From the NCBI RefSeq assembly GCF_014205255.1, contig NZ_JACHNE010000001.1, positions 7,130,001 through 7,194,000 of the forward strand: a DNA stretch of 64,000 bases, given 5' to 3'. Under the pieces are notes generated by a model. The model was given only the letters and a program-made list of their open reading frames with translations. It had not been told where the DNA came from and made no database searches. This document shows, piece after piece, positions 31,154 through 39,220 of the stretch. This stretch comes from Streptomyces caelestis. Lineage in GTDB: Bacteria; Actinomycetota; Actinomycetes; Streptomycetales; Streptomycetaceae. The number at the start of each line of letters is the position of its first letter. The first letter of the stretch is position 1. The position numbers and the translations under genes are program-made.

Positions 31154-32376
31154 CGGAAGGCCGCCTGGCCCGTCAGCGCCTGGCCGATCATGAGGGTGTG
31201 CATCTCGACGGTGCCCTCGTAGGTGAGGATCGACTCCAGGTTGTTGGCGTGCCGGATGACCGGGTACTCCAGTGAGATGCCGTTGGCGCCCAGGACGGTG
31301 CGGGCGGTGCGGCAGATATCCAGTGCGGCGCGGGTGTTGTTGAGCTTGCCGTAGCTGACCTGTTCGGGGTGCAGGCCCCGGTCGTCCTTGGTGCGGCCCA
31401 GGTGGAAGGCCAGGAGCGTGCCCTTGGCCAACTCCAGTGCCATGTCGGTCAGTTTGGCCTGGGTCAGCTGGAAGGAGCTGATCGGGCGGCCGAACTGGAT
31501 CCGGTCGCCCGCGTAGGCCAGCGCCGCCCGGAAGGAGGACCGTGCGGCGCCCATCGCGCCCCACGCGATGCCGTACCGCGCCTCGTTGAGGCAGGACAGC
31601 GGCCCGCGCAGTCCTCGTACCTCAGGCAGCACGGCGGATCCGGGCAGTCGTATCGAGTCGAGCACGAGTTCGCTGGTCACCGAGGCCCTCAGTGACATCT
31701 TGTGCTTGATGGCGGGTGCCGAGAAGCCGGGGGTGTCGGTGGGGACGACGAAGCCGCGTACGCCGTCCTCGGTGAGGGCCCAGACGACGGCCACGTCGGC
31801 GACCGAGCCGTTGGTGATCCACATCTTGCGCCCGTCGAGGATCCAGTCTCCCCCACTCTCGGCTCCGCTCGAGCGGGAGGTGCCCCCACCGTCTCGGCGG
31901 GCGGTGGTGCGCATGCTGCCGGGGTCGGAGCCGGAGTCGGGCTCGGTGAGGCCGAAGCAGCCGATGGCGGTACCTGCCGCGAGGCGCGGCAGCCATTCCG
32001 TCTTCTGCTCCTCGGAGCCGAAGGCATGGATCGCGTACATGGCCAGCGAGCCCTGGACCGACACCAGGGAACGCAGCCCGGAGTCGGTGGCCTCCAGTTC
32101 GAGACAGGCTAGGCCGTAGTCGACGGCGCTCATCCCCGCGCAGCCGTAGCCCTCCAGGTGCATGCCCAGCAGGCCGAGTTCGCCGAGTTCCTTGGTGAGG
32201 CCGCGGATGTCCTCGATCTCGCCCTGTTCGAACCACTCGGCGATGTGCGGTTCGACACGCCGGTCGCAGAAGGTGCGCACGGCGTCGCGTACGGCGCGCT
32301 CGTCCGGCGTCAGCATGCTGTCGAGTTCCAGCAGGTCGAGGGGGTCGGCCGGGCGCGGGGAGTGTGGGGTGTGCAT
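31150..32376 (-). CDS. glutaryl-CoA-dehydrogenase-like acyl-CoA dehydrogenase
   Basis: This flavoenzyme has 408 residues. The N-terminal helical domain (LTPDERAVRDAVRTFCDRRVEPH), GCAGMSAVDYGLACLELEATDSGLRS, the FAD-binding CFGLTEPDSGSDPG and MWITNGS, and the catalytic Glu in ILTYEGTVEMH are complete. The sequence most resembles GcdH-type enzymes that convert glutaryl-CoA to crotonyl-CoA. Uniquely, about 14 residues around GGGTSRSSGAESGG are inserted before DWILDGRK, encoded by a mobile Streptomyces repeat at 31848-31889 that keeps the frame. The insertion lies in the central beta domain between family motifs, so activity is plausible but not certain. Confidence 0.88.
   Translation of the reverse strand: MHTPHSPRPADPLDLLELDSMLTPDERAVRDAVRTFCDRRVEPHIAEWFEQGEIEDIRGLTKELGELGLLGMHLEGYGCAGMSAVDYGLACLELEATDSGLRSLVSVQGSLAMYAIHAFGSEEQKTEWLPRLAAGTAIGCFGLTEPDSGSDPGSMRTTARRDGGGTSRSSGAESGGDWILDGRKMWITNGSVADVAVVWALTEDGVRGFVVPTDTPGFSAPAIKHKMSLRASVTSELVLDSIRLPGSAVLPEVRGLRGPLSCLNEARYGIAWGAMGAARSSFRAALAYAGDRIQFGRPISSFQLTQAKLTDMALELAKGTLLAFHLGRTKDDRGLHPEQVSYGKLNNTRAALDICRTARTVLGANGISLEYPVIRHANNLESILTYEGTVEMHTLMIGQALTGQAAFR
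31848..31889 (-). repeat. Streptomyces interspersed repeat inserted in frame in a coding sequence
   Basis: The segment CCCCCACTCTCGGCTCCGC ... GAGCGGGAGGTGCCCCCAC has GC-rich ends and a central CTCGAGCGG/CCGCTCGAG core. I know this as a frequent intergenic repeat in Streptomyces genomes. Here it lies inside the acyl-CoA dehydrogenase gene and adds about 42 bases (14 codons). Confidence 0.6.
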
Positions 32377-32475
32377 CAGGTCTCCAGGGATCGGGAGGGG
32401 GAGAGGTGGAGGCCGCCGGTCAGGGGAGGACCGACGGCCCCCGGCCGGAAGGCGGCCGTCAGATCGTCATGTCGC

Positions 32476-33594
32476 TCACGCGGTGGCGGTCGGGCTGATG
32501 ATGAAGTTGCTGAAGCCGCCGTTGCGTTGGGCGATTCCGCCGATGGCGTCGTTGACCTGCTCCAGCGGGAACACCTGGTGTTCCAGCGGGCCGAGATCCA
32601 GCAGGCCCCCCTCGACCATGTCGGCCATGGCCTGGCCCTCGCCGGAGGTGAACCACGCCGAGCCGATCAGCCGCAGCTGCTGGTCCATCATCCGGTGGAT
32701 GTCGATGGGCAGGTCACCGGCGACGGCGCCGATGTTCACCGCGATGCCGCCGCGCGCCATGGCGCGCATGCCAGCCCTGAAGGTCTCGTGCGGGGCGCCG
32801 GGGCCGAGCGCGTCGATGTAGATGTCGACGCCGTAGCCGTCGGTCTGCTCGTGGATCCACTCGTCGACCGGGCCGTCGTCGAGGGAGTGCAGGTTCAGCC
32901 GGCCGTTCGCCAGCTTGCCGACCTGGTCGAGCAGGTCCTTGTCGCGGCCGGTGCCGTATACGTGGGTCAGGCCCAGGGCGGGGGCGAGGAGCGCGGCGCC
33001 GATGCCCAGGGTGCCGCTGATGCCGTTGATCAGAATCGTCTTGCCCGGGCCTGCCCCGGCCTTGCGGAGAGCGGAGTACATGGTGCCGAGGTAGCCGAAG
33101 CGGGCGGCTGCGTTGAACGACAGCGCGTCCGGCAGCTTCACCAGGCTGTAGGCGGGCGCCACCATGTACTCGGCGAGGCCGCCCTGGTAGCGGTCGAGCA
33201 GGTCGAGCGCGGTCGGTGAGAAGCCGAAATACCCGGCGAAGGCGTAGCTGGCGCAGTTGATCGAGTCGTCGTTGCGACAGGACCGGCACGACCCGCAGGA
33301 ACGGCCCGGGTTGACGTACACCCGGTCCCCCGGCCTGAACGCCTGGACACCTGGGCCGACGGACTCCACCACACCCGCCGGGTCCAGTCCGAAGATCGCC
33401 GGCAGGGTCGGCAGCGGGCTGTGCGGGAACCAGGTCGTCCACATGTTCAGGATGTTGGCCAGGTTCGGAACGATGTTGACGGCGTGGACGGCCACGCGGA
33501 CGTCACCGGGGCCGGGCTCGGGAACGGGGAGTTCCTCGATCCTCATCGGCTCGCCGACGGCGTGCATCCGCGCGGCTCGCATGGTCGCACTCAT
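32476..33594 (-). CDS. zinc-dependent alcohol dehydrogenase family protein
   Basis: This medium-chain dehydrogenase/reductase of 372 residues has a GroES-like N-terminal half with the structural zinc cysteines CGSCRSCRNDDSINC, a Rossmann domain with INGISGTLGIGAALLAPALG and YGTGRDKDLL, and a C terminus PLEQVNDAIGGIAQ. The expected catalytic-zinc Cys-His pair is replaced by NIVPNLANILNMW near residue 45, so its catalytic metal site looks atypical. ATG 33594 is backed by a GAGGAG. It lies between the acyl-CoA dehydrogenase and CoA-ligase genes on the same strand; it might oxidise an alcohol or reduce an enoyl intermediate. Confidence 0.85.
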   Translation of the reverse strand: MSATMRAARMHAVGEPMRIEELPVPEPGPGDVRVAVHAVNIVPNLANILNMWTTWFPHSPLPTLPAIFGLDPAGVVESVGPGVQAFRPGDRVYVNPGRSCGSCRSCRNDDSINCASYAFAGYFGFSPTALDLLDRYQGGLAEYMVAPAYSLVKLPDALSFNAAARFGYLGTMYSALRKAGAGPGKTILINGISGTLGIGAALLAPALGLTHVYGTGRDKDLLDQVGKLANGRLNLHSLDDGPVDEWIHEQTDGYGVDIYIDALGPGAPHETFRAGMRAMARGGIAVNIGAVAGDLPIDIHRMMDQQLRLIGSAWFTSGEGQAMADMVEGGLLDLGPLEHQVFPLEQVNDAIGGIAQRNGGFSNFIISPTATA

Positions 33595-33667
33595 GGCGTC
33601 TCCTCGGGTATGGCTGGGGGAGACGGCGCCCACTGCGGCGCGGTCTCTGGGAGGTGTGGAGGGTGGG

Positions 33668-35119
33668 TCAGTTGTCCAGCAGCGTCGTCAGCCGCGCGCG
33701 CTGCAGCTTTCCGGTGGCCCCGCGGGGCAGTGCGGGTACGACGCATAGGCGCCGGGGCCACTTGTGCCGGGCGAGCCGGCCGTCGAGGTGTCTGCGGATG
33801 TCGTCCAGGGTCGGCGTACCGGAGTCGGTGACGAGGAATGCGGTCACGACCTCGCCCCAGACCGGGTCCGGCACCCCGGACACGGCGACCTCGACGACAC
33901 CGGGCAAGTCGGCGAGGGCATTCTCGACCTCGGCGGGATCGACGTTCTCCCCGCCGGTGATGATGGTGTCCTTGAGCCGGCCGACGACAGACAGACGGCC
34001 CTCCGCGTCGAACCGCCCGCGGTCCCCGGTGTGGAACCAGCCCTCCCGGTCGGTCACGGGCACCGTTCCGGCGGCGGTCCAGTACGCGTCCGCCACCGAC
34101 GGACCCCGCACACAAATCTCACCGGAGGAACCGGCCAGGGCGGTCGACCCGGCCGCGTCCACGACCCTCAACTCGACCTGGGGGACCGGCGATCCGGTGG
34201 AGTTCGACGTCTCGTCGGGCGCGGAGTACGTCACCCCGGCCGCGGTCTCCGTCAGCCCGTAGGAGTTGACCACACCGATCCCGCGGGCCCGGAACTGCTC
34301 GCGGGTGGCGGTCTGGGCCGGTGACCCGCCGGACAGGATCCACCGCAGGCTGTCCAGGTCGCCGCTGCCGAAGCGGGGGTGGCGGGCCAGCAGGGCGGAC
34401 ATGGCCGGCACGGCGAAGGCACAGGTGACCTTGTGGCCGAGGACCAGGTCGATGAACAGGTCCGGGTCGAAGCGCGGGGCCAGGATCACCGTCCCGCGCC
34501 GCGCCCAGGTGTACTGCGGGAGCCCGCCGAGCACGGCGACGTGGGCCAGCGGCGTGGAGACGAGGGCGGTGTCGTCCTCGCCGACGGGCAGCCGCGACAG
34601 GCCGCCCGCCATGCTCCAGTACAGGTTGTCGTGGGTCAGCGCGACGCCCTTGGGACGGCCCGAGGTGCCGGACGTGAATGCGATGACCGCGATGTCCGAG
34701 CCGGTCGGGGGCTCTCCGGCGACGGGCGCGGACGGCTCGTCGTCGACGTGCAGGTCGTCCCACGTCAGGCGGATGCCCGTCCCGTCCGGGAATCCCTCGC
34801 CGCCCACCACCGCACGCGGCGCGGTTTCCTCGCAGACGACGGTGAGCTCGCCCTCGGTCACCTGCGGATGAAGCGGCACGAGCACCGCCCCCATCCGCGT
34901 CACCGCGAACAGCGTGATCAGGGCCTCGGGCCGGGCCGCGCCCTGCATCACCACGCGATCGCCCTTGCGCACCCCGTACTTGTCGAGGCGGGCCGCGGTC
35001 CGCCGTACGGCCAGGTCCAGTTCGGCATAGGTCCAGGTCCGGTCCTCGAAGACGAGGGCGGTCCGGGACCCGGCCTCGACCGCGGTGGTGAGGAGGTGGG
35101 CGCCGAAGGTGCTCGTCAT
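33668..35119 (-). CDS. class I adenylate-forming acyl/aryl-CoA ligase
   Basis: This is a 483-residue ANL-superfamily ligase that activates a carboxylate as its adenylate and transfers it to CoA. Core motifs: FTSGTSGRPKGVALTH (P-loop, A3), NSYGLTETAAG (A5), GWFHTGDRGRFDAEG (A7), GRLKDTIITGGENVDPAEVE (A8) and PRGATGKLQR with the catalytic Lys near the C terminus (A10). It is slightly shorter than typical fatty-acyl ligases. ATG 35119 overlaps the ferredoxin reductase stop by four bases. In this cluster an aromatic or ring-cleavage acid is the likely substrate. Confidence 0.9.
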   Translation of the reverse strand: MTSTFGAHLLTTAVEAGSRTALVFEDRTWTYAELDLAVRRTAARLDKYGVRKGDRVVMQGAARPEALITLFAVTRMGAVLVPLHPQVTEGELTVVCEETAPRAVVGGEGFPDGTGIRLTWDDLHVDDEPSAPVAGEPPTGSDIAVIAFTSGTSGRPKGVALTHDNLYWSMAGGLSRLPVGEDDTALVSTPLAHVAVLGGLPQYTWARRGTVILAPRFDPDLFIDLVLGHKVTCAFAVPAMSALLARHPRFGSGDLDSLRWILSGGSPAQTATREQFRARGIGVVNSYGLTETAAGVTYSAPDETSNSTGSPVPQVELRVVDAAGSTALAGSSGEICVRGPSVADAYWTAAGTVPVTDREGWFHTGDRGRFDAEGRLSVVGRLKDTIITGGENVDPAEVENALADLPGVVEVAVSGVPDPVWGEVVTAFLVTDSGTPTLDDIRRHLDGRLARHKWPRRLCVVPALPRGATGKLQRARLTTLLDN

Positions 35120-36357
35120 GCCCTCACCTCCGCCGCGCGTCTGGCCCGGGCGAGAGCGCCGAGAGTCGGCCCCGCCAGGTCGCCGGCCAAGATGGGCGTC
35201 CGACGCTCCAGCAACCGGCGGGCCGCCAGATGTTCGGCGGGCCAGTTCAAGGTCTCCACGGCCACCAGCAGACCGTCGCGGAAGGCGTACCCGGCCAGCC
35301 GCTCCGGGGAGTCGCCGGGCACGAGGCGCACCTCGTCGGAAGGGGAACGCAGCCCGGCGATCTGCAACTTGAGGTCGCCCTGGTCGCTCCAGAACCACGG
35401 CAGACTCTCGTACGAGGCGGGCGAGCCGGCGATGCGTCGGCCGACCAGCGTCCCCTGGTCGATGGCGTTCTGCACCGACTCCAGCCGGACCAGCCCCTCC
35501 ACGTTCGGATGCGGATGCCGAGCGCAGTCACCGACGGCGGAGATCCGGGAATCGGTGACCGAGCGCAGCTGCTCGTCCACGACCACGCCGTCGTCCACGG
35601 CCAGCCCGGCCTCCCGTGCCAGGTCGTCCCGGGGAATGGCGCCGATGCCGTAGACGACGAGGTCGGCGGGCAGGACCTCGCGGTCCGTGACGACCCGTTC
35701 CACCCGGCCCGGTCCCTCCAGGGCCCGTACGCCTGTCCCGGTCAGGACCCGGACACCGGCATGCTCGTGCCGTTCCCGCAGAGGGAGCTCCAGCTCTCGT
35801 GACACGGCCCGGCTCAGCAACCGATCGGCCAGCTCCACCACGGTCACCCGTGCGCCGCGTGTCAGCGCGACCCGGGCCAGCTCGAGGCCGATGAACCCGC
35901 CGCCCACGACGACCACGTCACGGGCCGTCGTCAGTGCCCGGCCGATGGTCAGGGCGTCGTCGACCGAGCGCAGGGCGTGGACGCCGTCCAGCTCGGCGCC
36001 TGGGACGGGCAGCGGACGGTTGCGCGCGCCGGTCGCCAGCACGAGATGGGCGTAGGGAACGCGGGCCCCGGTGCGGGAGACGACCGTGGCGGCGGCGGTG
36101 TCGAGGGCGACGACGTGGTCCCCGAGCCGCAGGTCGATGTTCCGCTCGCGGTAGAAGGACTCCGGCACCAGCTCGACGCGGAGGCCGTCCGGTTCGGTGT
36201 GGGCCGCCTTCGACAACGGCGGCCGCTGGTAAGGCAGATGGGGCTCGGCGGCGAACACGGTGACCGGAGCGTCGTAGCCGGATGCGCGCAGTGTCGATAC
36301 GACGCTGAATGCGGCCTGTCCGCCGCCGACGACGACCACGCCCGCCGTGCTCGTCAT
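35116..36357 (-). CDS. FAD-dependent ferredoxin reductase
   Basis: This pyridine-nucleotide-disulfide-type oxidoreductase of 413 residues resembles the reductases of bacterial P450 systems. It shows two Rossmann motifs: VVVGGGQAAFSVVSTLRASG for FAD at the N terminus and VVVGGGFIGLELARVALTRG for NAD(P)H near residue 145, plus LPYQRPPLSK, YAHLVLATGAR and AVGDCARHPHP. A C-terminal domain with WFWSDQGDLKLQIAG is typical. ATG 36357 overlaps the 2Fe-2S ferredoxin stop, so both are made together, giving a complete electron chain for the P450 at 36778-38004. Confidence 0.92.
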   Translation of the reverse strand: MTSTAGVVVVGGGQAAFSVVSTLRASGYDAPVTVFAAEPHLPYQRPPLSKAAHTEPDGLRVELVPESFYRERNIDLRLGDHVVALDTAAATVVSRTGARVPYAHLVLATGARNRPLPVPGAELDGVHALRSVDDALTIGRALTTARDVVVVGGGFIGLELARVALTRGARVTVVELADRLLSRAVSRELELPLRERHEHAGVRVLTGTGVRALEGPGRVERVVTDREVLPADLVVYGIGAIPRDDLAREAGLAVDDGVVVDEQLRSVTDSRISAVGDCARHPHPNVEGLVRLESVQNAIDQGTLVGRRIAGSPASYESLPWFWSDQGDLKLQIAGLRSPSDEVRLVPGDSPERLAGYAFRDGLLVAVETLNWPAEHLAARRLLERRTPILAGDLAGPTLGALARARRAAEVRA

Positions 36358-36677
36358 ACCTGCTCCTCGGGTACGTGGACGACCAGGCCGTCGAGGGCGT
36401 CGGAGAGGTGGATCTGGCAGCTGAGTCGGCTGGTGGGCCGCCGTTCGGCGGCGGTGAAGTCCAGCATCTCGTCCTCGACGTCGTTCGGCGGGCCTACCAG
36501 CTCGGCCTGTGCCGAGTCGACGTAGACGTGGCAGGTGGCGCAGGAGGCGTTGCCGCCGCACTCGGCGACGATGCCCTCGACGCCGCCTGAGACGGCCGCC
36601 TGCATGAGCACGGTCCCCGACGCGGCAATGACTTTGCGTTCGGTCCCGTCGGGCAGCTGGAAGATGACGGTGGGCAT
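36354..36677 (-). CDS. 2Fe-2S ferredoxin (adrenodoxin/putidaredoxin type)
   Basis: The protein has 107 residues with the vertebrate-type 2Fe-2S cysteine pattern: Cys40, Cys46, Cys49 (ECGGNASCATC) and Cys87 (SRLSCQIH). HVYVD and DEMLDFTAAERRPTSRLSC are typical of P450-linked ferredoxins such as putidaredoxin. It is translationally coupled to the downstream reductase and lies 100 bases from the P450 stop on the same strand. It probably transfers electrons to that P450. Confidence 0.93.
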   Translation of the reverse strand: MPTVIFQLPDGTERKVIAASGTVLMQAAVSGGVEGIVAECGGNASCATCHVYVDSAQAELVGPPNDVEDEMLDFTAAERRPTSRLSCQIHLSDALDGLVVHVPEEQV

Positions 36678-36777
36678 GAAGTCCTCCCGATGGGGACGGC
36701 TCAGGCGGCTCTACCTTCTTGATCGGTCGATCGAGCCATTCGTGCAGTTGGGTCGCCCAGGGTGCTGGGTGTGGCTG

Positions 36778-38004
36778 TCAGGCGGTTGCTTGCCAGGTGA
36801 CGTCGAGCGAGGTGAGCCCGCGGAAGACCCAGCCGTCCAGGCTGCCCGCGGCGGAGCCGCTGTCGGATGCTGTCGCGCCGTCGTCGAGGCGGAGTCCCTT
36901 CAGACGGCTGAAGACGAGGGGCCAGGCGATGGCGCTGACCTCGTGGCGCGCGACCCATGCGCCCATGCAGAAGTGCGGTCCGCCGCCGAAGGCGAGGTGG
37001 GGGCGGTGCGGGCGGTCGAGATCGAACTCGTCGGCCCGTTCGAAGACCGACTCGTCGCGGTTGCCCGAGGCGATGACGAGAGCGACGCGGCTGCCGGCGG
37101 GCAGGGTGACGCCGGCGATCTCGTAGTCCTGCGTGAGCTGGCGGGGATACATGCCGATCGGCGAGATCCAGCGGGCGGTCTCCTCGAAGACCCGCTTCCA
37201 GGCCGACGGGTCCTTGAGCACGCGCTCCAGCGCCTCGGGGCGGCGCAGCAGGGCCCAGGCGCCCACGCCGAAGACGTCGCGCGGCTCGTTGACGCCCCCG
37301 CCGATGATGACCTTGACGTTGTTCTGGATCTCGGCGAGGTCCACCGGGTCGGCCGCGTGGACCATGGAGGAGATCACCGAGCCGTCGGGCTCGCGGCGTG
37401 TGACCTCCGCCATCTCGGCCACCGCTTCCTCGATGGCCCGGGTCGCGCGCTCGGCGCGCAGCCAGATGTCGGGGTCGTCGGCGTAGTTGCTGTTGCCGTC
37501 CATCATCGCCCGCGACCAGTCGGCGATGTCGTCGGCGCTCGCGTTGCGCAGGCCCAGTACCAGGGCCAGGTTGGCGGCGACGAGCGGCTCGGCGAAGTCG
37601 CGGACGAGGTCGGCCCCGCCGCGGCCTGCGATCCGGTCGAGCAGCTCGTGCGCGGTGCGCTCGAAGGCGGCGGCCCACTGGTCGCGGACCTGGCGGGGCC
37701 GGGTGGGCGGCTCGGCCGCGGTCCGCAGACGCCGGTGGTCCGGGTCGTCCTCGCGGAGCATGTTCGGGCCGACCGTGCGCAGTAGCAGCGAGCCCTCCTC
37801 GCGGGAGCTGAAGACCTCGGGCAGCTTCTCGGCGTGGACGATGTCGTCGTACCGGGTGAGCAGGTGCCGCCCCACGGAGGGGACCCAGGCGAGCGGGGCG
37901 GTGCGGCGCAGCTCTGCGTAGGCGGGGTAGGGGTCGCGGCGCAGCTCGGCGAGATCGAGCTCGACGACGGGCGCGCCGGGCGCCGCGGTCGTCAGGGCGC
38001 TCAT
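36778..38004 (-). CDS. cytochrome P450 with a non-canonical I-helix
   Basis: This P450 is 408 residues long. The haem loop FGGGPHFCMGAWVAR places the thiolate at about Cys346; the K-helix ETAR and REDDPDHRRLR (C-helix) are present. The I-helix reads VIIGGGVNEPRD, so the usual acid-alcohol pair (AGxET) is altered: a Pro follows Glu, and the conserved Thr is missing. The C terminus carries a Gly/Ser/Asp-rich loop before GWVFRGLTSL. ATG 38004 overlaps the cupin stop by four bases. With the adjacent ferredoxin and reductase it forms a three-component monooxygenase. An aromatic substrate, perhaps an O-methyl ether, is inferred from context only. Confidence 0.92.
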   Translation of the reverse strand: MSALTTAAPGAPVVELDLAELRRDPYPAYAELRRTAPLAWVPSVGRHLLTRYDDIVHAEKLPEVFSSREEGSLLLRTVGPNMLREDDPDHRRLRTAAEPPTRPRQVRDQWAAAFERTAHELLDRIAGRGGADLVRDFAEPLVAANLALVLGLRNASADDIADWSRAMMDGNSNYADDPDIWLRAERATRAIEEAVAEMAEVTRREPDGSVISSMVHAADPVDLAEIQNNVKVIIGGGVNEPRDVFGVGAWALLRRPEALERVLKDPSAWKRVFEETARWISPIGMYPRQLTQDYEIAGVTLPAGSRVALVIASGNRDESVFERADEFDLDRPHRPHLAFGGGPHFCMGAWVARHEVSAIAWPLVFSRLKGLRLDDGATASDSGSAAGSLDGWVFRGLTSLDVTWQATA

Positions 38005-38531
38005 GAGGTGCCTCCCGCGCCCATCAGGACGAAGAACACCGTGGCGGGCTCCGCGCCGAGGTTGCGCCAGGCGTGCCGGGTGGCGTTCTGCACGATGAGG
38101 TCACCGGGCTTCAGCACCGCGGTCTCGCCGCCGTCGAGGTCGAGGACGATCTCGCCGCTCAGGACGACGCCGTAGTCGACGGTGGGCGTGGTGTGCATGC
38201 CGGGGTTGTCGGGCTCGAAGAGCTCGGCGAGGCCGGGGCTGGCCTCCAGCTGCTCGGCGGCCGCGGCCGCGGGGTCCCAGCTCGGGTCGGCGTAGACACT
38301 GGCCGGCGGGAAGGTGACGGTCAGCGCGACGGTCTCGCCCGGAGCGGGCACGAAGGACTTCAGGGACGCCGTCGGGTCGGCCGACGGGACGGCGGGTGCG
38401 GCCGTGTTCCACACCAGGGACCGGGCGAAGCCGGGGGTATGGGTGAACTGGCGGGTGCGCGGCGGCTCGCCGTCACTGACGATCACGGGCTTGCCGCTCG
38501 GGCTGACACCGGTGACGACTCGACGGACCAT
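38001..38531 (-). CDS. cupin-domain protein
   Basis: This encodes 176 residues. A cupin barrel spans about residues 100-170: HTTPTVDYGVVLSGEIVLDLDGGE (motif 1) and LKPGDLIVQNATRHAWRNLG (motif 2, with GD and His). Some canonical metal-binding His/Glu positions are replaced (MHTTPTVDYGVV), so metal binding is uncertain. It is the first gene of the cupin-P450 pair, starting 29 bases downstream of an operator-like motif. It may bind the pathway substrate or act as a small dioxygenase or isomerase. Confidence 0.85.
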   Translation of the reverse strand: MVRRVVTGVSPSGKPVIVSDGEPPRTRQFTHTPGFARSLVWNTAAPAVPSADPTASLKSFVPAPGETVALTVTFPPASVYADPSWDPAAAAAEQLEASPGLAELFEPDNPGMHTTPTVDYGVVLSGEIVLDLDGGETAVLKPGDLIVQNATRHAWRNLGAEPATVFFVLMGAGGTS

Positions 38532-38560
38532 GATTCTCTCCCTTGAGAAACCAACCTACT

Positions 38561-38581
38561 GTTAGACGCTTGACGGTAAAG
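38561..38581 (-). promoter_or_regulatory. MarR operator-like motif, cupin-P450 promoter
   Basis: Read towards the cupin gene, this is CTTTACCGTCAAG followed by CGTCTAAC. It differs at only two of 21 positions from the motif at 40701-40721. The core CTTGACCGTCAAG is an inverted repeat (one mismatch here). It lies 29 bases upstream of the cupin start and just beyond the 3' end of the MarR gene, in a gap of 123 bases. Confidence 0.65.
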
Positions 38582-38654
38582 GTTCTTACTGATCTCGACG
38601 AGCGTGGTCCGGCGGCTCCGAGCACGAGTCGGTGGGCCGGTTCCCCGGGCCCGG

Positions 38655-39197
38655 TCACTCCGCGGGCGGGGTCTCCTGGTTGACCAGCGTACGCAGCAGG
38701 TGGACCAGTTCACTGAGCTGATCGTCGCGGAGTACGGCGGTCCACGCCCGCTCGCGCTTCGTCTGCGCCTGGATGGCCAGCCGCAGCGTCTCCTGGCCCT
38801 CCGGGGTGAGCTCGACGAACAGCTGACGCCGGTCGGTCTCGACGCGTTCACGCGTGACCAGGCCACGGCTCTCCAGGGTCGCCAGCGCGCTCGAGATGCT
38901 GGCTCGGGTGGACCCCGAGACCCGGCCGATGTCCTGTTGGCCGAGCGGGCCGTAGATCCACAGTGCGTTCAGGATTCGGAAGCCCGCCCAGGTCAGGCCG
39001 AGCGGCCGGTGGACGTGCTTCTCGAAGTCCTTGGTCAGCCGGGCCTCGAGGCGGGTGAGGTCGGTGACCATCTCGATCGCGTCGAGGTCCCGCGGATCGG
39101 TGGTGCCCAGCTCGCGATGGTGGTGGCGCAGGAGCTCGGAGAACTCCCGGGTTCGGCTGGTGCCCTTGGTACCCGGCTCGCGCACGGTGTCCGTCAC
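38655..39197 (-). CDS. MarR-family transcriptional regulator
   Basis: This is a 180-residue winged-helix repressor-like protein. The DNA-binding domain spans about residues 65-145: LTWAGFRILNALWIYGPLGQQDIGRVSGSTRASISSALATLESRGLVTRERVETDRRQLFVELTPEG contains the recognition helix (TRASISSALATLESRGL) and the wing with conserved DRR. GTG 39197 follows the FAH-hydrolase gene by 23 bases. Two near-identical palindromic motifs, one upstream of the cupin gene and one in the divergent decarboxylase/VOC promoter, are its probable targets; the ligand is likely a pathway intermediate. Confidence 0.88.
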   Translation of the reverse strand: MTDTVREPGTKGTSRTREFSELLRHHHRELGTTDPRDLDAIEMVTDLTRLEARLTKDFEKHVHRPLGLTWAGFRILNALWIYGPLGQQDIGRVSGSTRASISSALATLESRGLVTRERVETDRRQLFVELTPEGQETLRLAIQAQTKRERAWTAVLRDDQLSELVHLLRTLVNQETPPAE

Positions 39198-39220
39198 GAT
39201 CTCGCGCCTTCCGTTCGATT

